A stretch of 64,000 nucleotides of DNA from Rhodospirillales bacterium 24-66-33 (GTDB lineage: Bacteria > Pseudomonadota > Alphaproteobacteria > Reyranellales > Reyranellaceae): the NCBI GenBank assembly GCA_002281855.1, contig NCHQ01000028.1, positions 39,666 through 103,665 on the forward strand. The letters are read 5' to 3'. The notes beneath the pieces were generated by a model, which saw nothing but the letters and a program-made list of their open reading frames with translations, ran no database searches and had not been told where the DNA came from. Positions 43,158 through 50,692 of the stretch are shown in pieces; positions within the stretch are counted from its first letter, which is position 1, and every line of letters begins with the position of its first letter. A program made the position numbers and the translations under genes.

Positions 43158-44282
43158 ATGCGCCGCCTGTTCAACACATTCGCCAATGCTCGCCTCCGCG
43201 CGCAGATCGTCAAGGAGTTCTTCAGTACCCTGCGCGATCCGCGCAGCCGTCTTGTGGTGTTCGCACCGCCATTGATACAGCTGCTGGTCTTCGCCTTTGC
43301 CACCACCCTGGAAGTACGCAACGCGAATATTGCCGTCTACAACCATGATGCCGGTCATTGGTCGTACGAAATGGAGGCCCGCGTCGGTGCCGCCGAGTTC
43401 GTCAACAAAGTGTATACCGTGCAGAGTCCCGACGAGTTGCGCGGGATGATCGACCGGCGCCAGGTGATTGCCGCGATCGATTTTCCATCGGACTTTTCAC
43501 GCAACATTGCCGCCGGACGAACCGGAACCGCGCAGGTCATCGTCGACGGTCGGCGCAGCAACGCCGGCCAGATCACGGCCGGCTATCTCAGCGCCATCGC
43601 GGCGGATGTCAGCGCCGCCGCCAGGAAGGACACGCCGCGCGCGTCACCGGTTGTCGTCCGCAACTGGTTCAATCCCAATCTGATCTATCGCTGGTTCGTG
43701 GTGCCGGGCCTGTCGGGCATTCTGGTCTTCTTCAGCGCACTGATGATCACGGCGCTGTCGATCGCCCGCGAACGTGAGCTGGGCACCTTCGACCAGTTGC
43801 TGGTCTCACCAACCACCACACTGGAAATCATTGTTGCCAAAACCGTGCCCGCACTTGCCATCGGCGCCGTGCTAGGGCTGGCGATGATCGCGGCGGGAGC
43901 GTTTGCGTTTCGTATTCCCTTTACCGGCTCATTTTGGCTGCTGCTGCCGAGTCTGCTGCTGTTCATCCTGTCGGTGGTGGGTATCGGCCTGATGATCTCT
44001 TCGGTCTCCGCGACGCAGCAGCAGGCTATCCTCGGAACGTTCGCGGTCGGTGTCCCGGCAGTGCTGATGTCGGGCTTCGCCACGCCGGTGGAAAACATGC
44101 CGGAGGTGCTGCAGTGGGGGGCGCAGATGATTCCGCTCACCCACTTCCTGGTGATCGTCGATGGCACGTTCCTCAAGGCGATGCCGCCTGCCGACATTCT
44201 CGCCAACACCTGGCCGCTGTCGGTGATCGCGCTGGTCACGCTGACGATGGCAACTCTGCTGGTCCGCAGCCGCCTCCAGTGA
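43158..44282 (+). CDS. ABC-2 permease (YbhR-type)
   Basis: ATG 43158 is preferred; GTG 43155 is one codon upstream. The 374-aa protein has the same plan as its neighbour: KEFFSTLRDPRSRLVVFAPP, a periplasmic loop, WFVVPGLSGILVFFSALMIT, RERELGTFDQLLVSP and later spans to the C-terminus. Together with the preceding permease and dual ATPase it completes a YbhFSR-like exporter. Confidence 0.9.
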   Translation: MRRLFNTFANARLRAQIVKEFFSTLRDPRSRLVVFAPPLIQLLVFAFATTLEVRNANIAVYNHDAGHWSYEMEARVGAAEFVNKVYTVQSPDELRGMIDRRQVIAAIDFPSDFSRNIAAGRTGTAQVIVDGRRSNAGQITAGYLSAIAADVSAAARKDTPRASPVVVRNWFNPNLIYRWFVVPGLSGILVFFSALMITALSIARERELGTFDQLLVSPTTTLEIIVAKTVPALAIGAVLGLAMIAAGAFAFRIPFTGSFWLLLPSLLLFILSVVGIGLMISSVSATQQQAILGTFAVGVPAVLMSGFATPVENMPEVLQWGAQMIPLTHFLVIVDGTFLKAMPPADILANTWPLSVIALVTLTMATLLVRSRLQ

Positions 44283-44312
44283 CCGACTCCGGCTATTGAT
44301 GAAGGAATTGCC

Positions 44313-45809
44313 ATGATACGTTCATCGAATTTTCGAACTCGCGCAGCGGTTACCGCGCTGAGCGCACTGCTGCTCGATGCCTGTACCGTCGGCCCCGACT
44401 ACCGCAAGCCGCCAGCGGTTGACACTGGCCGCGGCTGGACACAGCCGACCGATGACGAGCAGGCGCAGATCGACTTGGCAACCTGGTGGACATCACTGGG
44501 CGACCCCGCGCTGGATCGATTGGTGGGCACGGCGCTATCCGACAACCTCGACCTGCGCCAAGCGCAGGCGCGCATCAGCGAGGCGCGCGCGCTGCGCGAT
44601 CGCGCCGCTAGTGGTTACGCGCCATCCGTCAATGCCAGCGGCAGCGTGACGCAACGTCGGCAGAGCGAGAATGGGCCGCTGCCAATCGGCTCCATTCCCG
44701 GACTCGAGCGTGACCAGACGATCTACGACGCCGGCTTCGACGCCGCCTGGGAAATCGATCTGTTCGGCAAAACCCGACGCTCAGTCGAAAGTGCCAGGGC
44801 CAGTATGCAGGCTGCGCAGGATGACGCGGATGGCGTGCGCATTAGCGTCACCGCCGAGGTCGCGCGCAGCTACCTCACGCTGAGAGGCGCCCAACGCGAG
44901 TTGGCCGCGCGTGAGGCCTCGGTGCAGACCCTGCAACAGACCTTGGATCTCGTACGCAGGCGCTTCGCGTTGGGTGACGCGGCGCAGGCCGACGTCGACA
45001 CCACGCAAGCGCGTCTCGCCGCCGCCGATGCCGGCCTGCCCGATATCCGCGCACGCTTGCGCGCAGCCGCGCTGGGCCTCGGCGTGCTGCTCGGTGCACC
45101 GCCGGAGCGCGAGTTGGCGCTGCTCAACACTGCCGCGCCCGAGGTCGCGCTGGCTCCGATACCATTGGGCGAACGCGCCGACATACTGCGCCGCCGGCCC
45201 GATATACGCGCTGCCGAACGCCGCCTGGCTGCCAGCACTGCCGACATCGGCGTGGCCACCGCGGAGCTGTTCCCGAAGCTGTCGATCGGCGCTAGCGGCG
45301 GCTTCCAGTCTCTGGGCTTGGGTAGTCTGTTCGATCCCGCCAGCCAGGCTTTTTCGATCATGCCGCTGATCTCCTGGCGCGTGTTCGACGGCGGTCGCGT
45401 GCGCGCGGAGATCCGCGCCAGTGAGGCACGGCAGCAGCAGGCCGCACTCGCCTACGAGCAAGCCGTACTGACGGCCCTGGGTGACGCCGAGCGCGCGCTG
45501 AGCAACTACTACTTGGCTCTGGACGCGGTGCAGCGTCAGGGTGTGGCGCTGGAAGCAGCGCGCCGCAGCTACGCTCACGCACAAACGCGCTTCAAGGTTG
45601 GCGACATCGCGCTTACCGACCTGCTGGCCGAAGAGGGCGTCGTGCGCGACGCCGAAGATGCCTACGTCCGTACTCACACCGCCACCGCCATCGAACTGAT
45701 CGCACTCTTCAAGGCGCTGGGTGGGGGCTGGGACGCCCACACAGCCACAGCGGATGCGCGCGACCAGGCTGCAGGCAAGCAACGACCTTCAGCACAGACC
45801 GGTGCGTAA
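44313..45809 (+). CDS. NodT/OprM-type outer membrane efflux lipoprotein
   Basis: This 498-aa outer-membrane factor has a lipobox-like LSALLLDAC then TVGPDYRKPP, the standard start of NodT/OprM mature proteins. Two repeats with long coiled helices follow (DNLDLRQAQARISEARALRD, DLVRRRFALGDAAQADVDTT, LPDIRARLRAAALGLGVLLG, ILRRRPDIRAAERRLAAST). It lets the fusion protein and pump expel drugs or lipophiles across the outer membrane. Last gene of the efflux set. Confidence 0.9.
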   Translation: MIRSSNFRTRAAVTALSALLLDACTVGPDYRKPPAVDTGRGWTQPTDDEQAQIDLATWWTSLGDPALDRLVGTALSDNLDLRQAQARISEARALRDRAASGYAPSVNASGSVTQRRQSENGPLPIGSIPGLERDQTIYDAGFDAAWEIDLFGKTRRSVESARASMQAAQDDADGVRISVTAEVARSYLTLRGAQRELAAREASVQTLQQTLDLVRRRFALGDAAQADVDTTQARLAAADAGLPDIRARLRAAALGLGVLLGAPPERELALLNTAAPEVALAPIPLGERADILRRRPDIRAAERRLAASTADIGVATAELFPKLSIGASGGFQSLGLGSLFDPASQAFSIMPLISWRVFDGGRVRAEIRASEARQQQAALAYEQAVLTALGDAERALSNYYLALDAVQRQGVALEAARRSYAHAQTRFKVGDIALTDLLAEEGVVRDAEDAYVRTHTATAIELIALFKALGGGWDAHTATADARDQAAGKQRPSAQTGA

Positions 45810-45844
45810 CGGGATGGGACAGCAACTCATGCAACGGCACCGCC

Positions 45845-46279
45845 CCCGTGTCATCGCCCGGATTGGGTTTCAGGGGCCACGATGTCACCGACAACGTCGC
45901 ACTGTTGCCTATGCTGGCTGGCGATCCAATGCCGAGTCCCGCCACAGCGCGCGGGAATTGTTAGAAGCGCTGGATGTCACCCATCGCGCTCGCGCTATGC
46001 CGTCCCAACTTTCGGGCGGCGAGCAGCAGCGCGTCTCCATCACTCGCGCGCTGGGAAAACCGGTCGCCGGTGGTCCTTGCCGACGAACCTACTGCACCAC
46101 TCGACAGCGACCGGGCACTCGCCGTGATCCGCATCCTGAATCAAATGGCGCAGCAGTGTCAGACCGCCATCATCGTGGTGACCCACGACGAAAAAATCAT
46201 CCCGACGTTCAAGCGCATCTACCACATCCGGGACGGAAAGACCGATGAGGAAGTTGGCGAAGGCATCGGGTTCGAATGA
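45845..46279 (+). pseudogene. Decayed LolD/MacB-type ABC ATPase
   Basis: ABC signature LSGGEQQRVSITRAL is in one frame, while Walker B and what follows (VVLADEPTAPLDSDRAL, then TAIIVVTHDEKI) are in another, and remnants RIGFQG and DNVALLPMLAG in a third. The Walker A part is absent. At least two frameshifts and an N-terminal deletion make it non-functional. The intact ancestor would belong to a macrolide- or lipoprotein-type exporter. Confidence 0.8.
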
Positions 46280-46348
46280 GCGCGGCGTTCTCGTCCAATG
46301 GAAGCGAGTTTAGCGAATCGGCAGGTCGAATTCAGAGGAGCAAGTGCC

Positions 46349-46744
46349 ATGAACAAACATCGCGTTATGCAGTGGCTGGCAATAGCGGCAATAGCGTTTG
46401 GTGCCTTGACCCTGTTCTCCGGGGGGCAGGCCCTGTTCGGCAGCCCGCAGGCGCGCGCCGCCGTCGGCAATGCGGTGCCCTTTGTCCTCTGGTTCAATTT
46501 CTTCGCGGGCTTCGTCTATATCCTGGCCGGAGTGGGTCTCCTGCGGCGCAGGCCTTGGGCTGTCTATGCATCCATTTTTCTCGCGTCATCGACGGCTCTC
46601 ATTGCAGCGGCATTTGGTGTTTACGTCCTGAGCGGCGGAGCATTCGAGATACGAACTATCGGAGCGATGGCAATCAGATTGCTGTTCTGGATAGTCGTCG
46701 CAGTAGCCGCAATGTCGGCAATGAAGGCTCCTTCGAAACTTTAG
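46349..46744 (+). CDS. Four-span membrane protein, 131 aa
   Basis: Start at ATG 46349 with GGAGCAAGTGCC before it. Spans: residues about 9-28 (LAIAAIAFGALTLFSGGQAL), 42-66 (VPFVLWFNFFAGFVYILAGVG), 72-95 and 102-120. No charged motif for transport. Family not recognised. Base composition around here is lower in GC than the ICE backbone, consistent with separate acquisition. Confidence 0.72.
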   Translation: MNKHRVMQWLAIAAIAFGALTLFSGGQALFGSPQARAAVGNAVPFVLWFNFFAGFVYILAGVGLLRRRPWAVYASIFLASSTALIAAAFGVYVLSGGAFEIRTIGAMAIRLLFWIVVAVAAMSAMKAPSKL

Positions 46745-46787
46745 TCAAGAACCGGGCGCTGACCGCACGATCGGCTCGTCTCTCGTC

Positions 46788-47228
46788 ATGATCATCAAAG
46801 CAAAGGAGTTCGCAGCCGTGGGCACAGGTCCGTTAGTTCGCTCATCATCGCTCAATTCAAATGTCGGTACTTTTGGAAGTGCGGCGTGGGTGCTCCTCAT
46901 GATCGCTGCCGCGATAATGCAATCTACCGCAGCATCAGCACGCGAATCCGGTCCCAATGTATCGTTGGCGGCCAGGGTCGCCGACGGACGTCCTTGGCAA
47001 ATGCTCATGGATGATGGCCGCACAACCTCTCTTGTCCTCTTTGCAGATGGGACAGGTCTAATGACGGGTGGGCCAATACAGCTCTCCCCGAAATGGCGAC
47101 CGACTGCCGACGGCATGTGTCTGAAGCCCATGCCCCTGATGTCTGAGCGTTGCGTCATTCTGATTCCCACCAAGAAAGGCTTCGTCGGCTCAAGAGATGG
47201 CACAACTGTTTTTACCCTGGAACGCTAA
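46788..47228 (+). CDS. Secreted small hypothetical protein
   Basis: This 146-aa product has a hydrophobic signal-like segment (about 33-50, WVLLMIAAAIMQSTAASARES) preceded by a long N-region, so the true start may be internal. The mature part has RPWQMLMDDGRTTSLVLFADG and two cysteines (MCLKPMPLMSERCVIL). Function unknown. Gene spacing to its neighbours is 44 and 30 nt, so the three may be one unit. Confidence 0.6.
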   Translation: MIIKAKEFAAVGTGPLVRSSSLNSNVGTFGSAAWVLLMIAAAIMQSTAASARESGPNVSLAARVADGRPWQMLMDDGRTTSLVLFADGTGLMTGGPIQLSPKWRPTADGMCLKPMPLMSERCVILIPTKKGFVGSRDGTTVFTLER

Positions 47229-47257
47229 CGCCCACTGTGAAGTCACGAGGTTTGTGA

Positions 47258-48481
47258 ATGCCTTTTTTGTTTGCAGGACGAAAAGCGGAGGGGATTTCTC
47301 TACGTCGATCTTCACGCGTCTCTCCCTTGATAGTCATTCTGATGATCGTCATGAGTGGTTGCGCGAGCCTGCCCCGTACGGCGCTTACGGAAAAAGATCA
47401 GAACGCTGCCGAGATCGAGGGCTTCTCCGGCATCAGGTTCTGGGGCGATGGCTCTGCGGATGAATTCGGTCCAGGTGGACCAATGCCCAAGCCACCAATT
47501 CGATCGGGCCGCATCACGTATCTGGCGCTTTCGGGGGGCGGTTCCGGTGGCGCATTCGGCGCCGGGATTCTGACCGGATGGACAACGGCGGGAACGAGGC
47601 CAACATTTGATGTGGTCAGCGGTGTGAGTACCGGGGCGCTCATTGCGCCATTCGCATTTCTCGGATCGTCCTATGATCCCACTCTCACCGAGCTATATAC
47701 GAGCGGAATTGCCGAGACACTTGTCAGGCCCCGACCGATCATTGGACTTCTGGGGTCCGCACTCTCGGATCCAGCGCCGCTGCGGCGTCTGGTGGAACGC
47801 TACGCCACCGACGACATGCTCCGGAAAATTGCGGCCGAGCATTCGAAGGGGCGCCGTCTTTTTGTGGTCACAACCAATCTGGATGCACAGCGAACCGTCA
47901 TCTGGGACATGGGCGCAATCGCCGCGCGCGGTCACGAGCAGGCGTTAGTTCTCTTCCGCAACGTGCTGATCGCCTCGGCCAGTATCCCCGCCGTGTTCCC
48001 GCCAGTGATGATTGAAGTGACAGTGAACGGCAAACGGTTTCAGGAAATGCATTCCGACGGTGGCGCCACCACACAATTGTTTACAGCACCCGAAGCCCTT
48101 CTGGCATCAACACACATCAATCCGAAAATCAAATCGGAAAGAGTCGATCTCTATATCGTTCTCAACAATATGCTCGATCCGGAGTTCGAGGTCGTGGAAG
48201 CCAATACATTGGCGATCGCTGGCAGAGCCTATTCAACTCTCATCAAGACGCATGCACGGTCTGCTGTCAACGCGACATACACTTTGACGCAGCGAACAGG
48301 AATCAACTTCAATCTCACTTACCTCGATGAGGTCGTTCCTTACGCAATAAGTGATCCATTCAATACCAAATACATGCGGCGCCTATTCGCGATTGGCTAC
48401 GAAAAGGCGTTATCCGCGAAGGCCTGGAAGAAAAGCCCGCCTGCGGCGTCCGGATCCAACAAGCCCGCATTCCCCAGATGA
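47258..48481 (+). CDS. Patatin-like phospholipase lipoprotein
   Basis: This 407-aa protein has a signal with lipobox (LIVILMIVMSGCASLP). The patatin fold is clear: oxyanion loop LALSGGGSGGAFGAGI, nucleophile elbow GVSTGAL near residue 122 (GxSxG), and catalytic Asp in SDGGATTQLF near residue 267. Such lipoproteins hydrolyse acyl lipids; some act as toxins or envelope hydrolases. No immunity or secretion partner is adjacent. The upstream 131- and 146-aa proteins might be functional neighbours. Confidence 0.88.
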   Translation: MPFLFAGRKAEGISLRRSSRVSPLIVILMIVMSGCASLPRTALTEKDQNAAEIEGFSGIRFWGDGSADEFGPGGPMPKPPIRSGRITYLALSGGGSGGAFGAGILTGWTTAGTRPTFDVVSGVSTGALIAPFAFLGSSYDPTLTELYTSGIAETLVRPRPIIGLLGSALSDPAPLRRLVERYATDDMLRKIAAEHSKGRRLFVVTTNLDAQRTVIWDMGAIAARGHEQALVLFRNVLIASASIPAVFPPVMIEVTVNGKRFQEMHSDGGATTQLFTAPEALLASTHINPKIKSERVDLYIVLNNMLDPEFEVVEANTLAIAGRAYSTLIKTHARSAVNATYTLTQRTGINFNLTYLDEVVPYAISDPFNTKYMRRLFAIGYEKALSAKAWKKSPPAASGSNKPAFPR

Positions 48482-48873
48482 AGCCCAAATCTGTAGGGCC
48501 GAAGAGTAATTCAATTTGAACTGCACCCCATCCTTGGACCAGCTTCAGATTCGAACTCACGACCCAACCTTGGCAATGGATCATTCTGGGTTTTTGGTGC
48601 GGGTGGCCGGGGTCGAACCGGCACTCCTCTCGGAACTGGATTTTGAAGGGAGCCGCGTTTACAAAAAGCGGCGCCGTTGCTGTAGTCCGGTGCTTCAACA
48701 GATCCCGATTTCCGTGATCCACGCACCTGTGCCGCACCTAGTTCAACGAAAACGTCACCGTCCTATGTGCACGCTATAGCCCTCTATTTCCCGATTGCTC
48801 AACGTGAGGGCTTCCACCGTTCGCGATCTATTGTTTTCTATCTCCTCACCCGCCCATCAAGAGGAGTTGCAAC
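48482..48873. other. Gap with a tRNA-Leu 3' remnant
   Basis: There is no gene besides the tRNA-Leu fragment at 48595-48647; frames here that read like VAGVEPALLSELDF are the usual artefact of translating a tRNA. The 3' part (48750-48873) is the promoter area of the AlpA-like gene, and a GAGGAG site lies 8-14 nt before its ATG. Confidence 0.5.
48595..48647 (-). pseudogene. tRNA-Leu 3' half fragment with CCA
   Basis: On the minus strand: TTCAAAATCC anticodon-loop remnant, variable arm (GTTCCGAGAGGAGTG), T-arm GCCGG-TTCGACC-CCGGC, acceptor CACCCGC, then ACCA. The 5' half is missing beyond the anticodon loop. A 3' tRNA half of this extent is the classical att scar of an island that integrates into a tRNA-Leu gene. 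Confidence 0.72.
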
Positions 48874-49170
48874 ATGAACGCGAAGGCGAACACACACATC
48901 GGAAGAACGATTAGACGACAGCAGTTGCGTGAGATGGTGCCGTTAGCTGACAGCACGATCTATGAAATGGAACAGCGGGGGGAATTTCCGCGACGCTTCG
49001 CTTTGACCCCACGATGCGTGGTTTGGGATCTGGGCGAGGTTCAGGCATGGCTCGCGGCCCGTCGCTCAAAACCAATTCTCCGGGCGCCCGGTCCCGACGT
49101 GAAACAACGCCGAGCCCGTCCGGTCAAAGAGCAGGATCGAGCTCCAAGATCGGAATCGACGGCGCGATGA
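48874..49170 (+). CDS. AlpA-like excisionase/regulator
   Basis: This 98-aa product has an AlpA-type winged helix: LREMVPLADSTIYEMEQRGEFP, RRFALTPRCVVWDLGEVQAW. The C-terminus is basic and overlaps the integrase 3' end by 47 nt in convergent orientation. AlpA proteins act with P4-type integrases as excision factors or activators. With the RdfS-like protein at 18172 there are two candidate excisionases in the element; this one may belong to the integrase or to a nested island. Confidence 0.8.
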   Translation: MNAKANTHIGRTIRRQQLREMVPLADSTIYEMEQRGEFPRRFALTPRCVVWDLGEVQAWLAARRSKPILRAPGPDVKQRRARPVKEQDRAPRSESTAR

Positions 49171-50380
49171 GCGTTGGCACGTACTTCTTGCCATCGACCC
49201 AGGCGTCCAAGATGTCCGACCACTCCTGCATCATATGCCGACGCTGCACCTCATATTCGGCTTTGTTGTAGACGCCACGCGACGAGCGCCCGTCCTCATG
49301 CGCTAGGCACTTTTCGATCCAGTCGCTGTTGAAGCCGAGTTCGTTCAGCAGAGTCGAACCTGTCCGCCGCATGTCGTGAACCGTAAACGGCTCCAGGGGC
49401 AATCCTTCCGCCTTCGCGCGCTCAACGACTGCGTAGGTAACCCGATTGAAGGTTGCGCGCGACATCGGAGCATCGGCGTCGTACCGCGACGGCAGAAGGT
49501 ATCTTGAATTTCCTGCACAGGTCTTCAGGGCGATCATGATGTCGAGCACCTGACGCGACAGGTAGACGTTGTGCGCCTTCGAGCGCTTCATCCGCTCCTT
49601 CGGGATCGTCCAGACCGCATTCTCGAAGTCGACTTCGTCCCACACTGCGTCCTGCAGCTCGCTCTTGCGCACCATCGTGAGCAGGTAGAGCCGCATTCCC
49701 AGACGGATCGTGGGAAGCGTGGCGATGTGCTCGAGCTGCTTCAGCATCACCCGAATTTCGGAAGGCGAGAGCGAGCGGTCCTTCGGCACGAAGGTGGCGA
49801 TCGATGCCGGCCCAACTTCGTTGGCCGGGTTGGCGACCTTCTCACCGTGCAGGATCGCAAATCCGTAAATCTGCTTCAGGATATCTCGCACATGGATAGC
49901 CGTCGCTGGGGCACCGCGTTCAACGATTTTGCCACAGTGGGTTCTGAGATCGTCGGGCGTGATTTCCGTGAGGAGGCGATTGCGCCAGACCGGCAGAAGC
50001 TCTCGCTCGAAGATGGAACGCCGCATGGCGCGCGTGCTGTCGGCCATCGGCGCGGCGGTGAGCCACTTCTCCCCGAACTCGCCAAAACTCTTCGCTTCTT
50101 TCAGGCGCCGCTTATCGCGCTGCTTCTCTATCGCCGGCGACCGTCCTTCGCCAATGGCGCGCCTCGCGTCGATGCACTTCTCTCGGGCCCGGGCGAGCGA
50201 GATTCCGTCGCGTCCGTACCTGCCCAGATAGACGGTCTCCCGACGGCCGTTGAGCCTGTAGTCCAGGCGAAACGAGATCGCGCCACTGGGCATGACGCGC
50301 ACATACATGCCGTCACGGTCCGCAATCTTGTAGATTTTCTCTTTTGGCTTCAATGCCTTGAGGGCGACGTCCGTCAGCAT
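49124..50380 (-). CDS. int: P4-type tyrosine integrase
   Basis: This 418-aa recombinase has an arm-binding N-terminus (DVALKALKPKEKIYKIADRDGM), a core-binding region, then the catalytic residues: Arg in LLTMVRKSELQDA, HxxR in HDMRRTGSTLL, the second His box in CLAHEDGRSSRGVY, and the tyrosine in GVYNKAEY. An AGGAGG site lies 8 nt before the ATG. It lies 292 nt from the guaA stop, so it is the likely ICE integrase using the guaA 3' end as attB. Its 3' end overlaps the AlpA-like gene. Confidence 0.92.
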   Translation of the reverse strand: MLTDVALKALKPKEKIYKIADRDGMYVRVMPSGAISFRLDYRLNGRRETVYLGRYGRDGISLARAREKCIDARRAIGEGRSPAIEKQRDKRRLKEAKSFGEFGEKWLTAAPMADSTRAMRRSIFERELLPVWRNRLLTEITPDDLRTHCGKIVERGAPATAIHVRDILKQIYGFAILHGEKVANPANEVGPASIATFVPKDRSLSPSEIRVMLKQLEHIATLPTIRLGMRLYLLTMVRKSELQDAVWDEVDFENAVWTIPKERMKRSKAHNVYLSRQVLDIMIALKTCAGNSRYLLPSRYDADAPMSRATFNRVTYAVVERAKAEGLPLEPFTVHDMRRTGSTLLNELGFNSDWIEKCLAHEDGRSSRGVYNKAEYEVQRRHMMQEWSDILDAWVDGKKYVPTLIAPSIPILELDPAL

Positions 50381-50672
50381 CCTTACTGCCTCCTGAAAAG
50401 TACCGTCAGCACAATTTCGAGGGTTCGTGGCAGATAATTTCTATTATCTTCAATGACTTAAAGAAAAATAAGTACCGTCACGAGCCTCATTGACCGTGAC
50501 GGTACTTTGAAAAACTCGCCCAAGCAATATACCGGAGGTCCGTCAGGCAGGCCGCCAGAGCCAAACTCTGCGTACCGATAGATGCTGACTGTCTTAGAAG
50601 GATTTTATTTTTGTTTTCAATGGCTTGTGTCGTATCCTAGCGTAGTTCCGGATACGTCCGGATGGGCCAAAA
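50381..50672. promoter_or_regulatory. Integrase promoter with repeated AGTACCGTCA sites
   Basis: AGTACCGTCA occurs at 50399-50408 (next to the integrase start), as AGTACCGTCACG at 50471-50482, and inverted as CGTGACGGTACT at 50495-50506, giving a perfect 12-bp inverted repeat with a 12-nt loop. The stretch is AT-richer than its surroundings. These may be arm-type integrase or excisionase sites, or an operator. CCGGA/TCCGG near 50650-50664 is a small hairpin by the guaA stop. Confidence 0.6.
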
Positions 50673-50692
50673 TCATTCCCACTCGATCGTCC
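50671..50692. other. Candidate ICE attachment site at the guaA 3' end
   Basis: The last codons of guaA (on the plus strand TCATTCCCACTCGATCG) are a known integration target for elements whose integrase sits next to it. The integrase here is 292 nt away. The matching repeat at the other ICE end should be left of the window, so the core cannot be delimited. Confidence 0.6.

Noticed and set aside
48516..48779. An 87-codon frame containing VAGVEPALL
   Set aside because: Typical false protein made by translating a tRNA 3' end.
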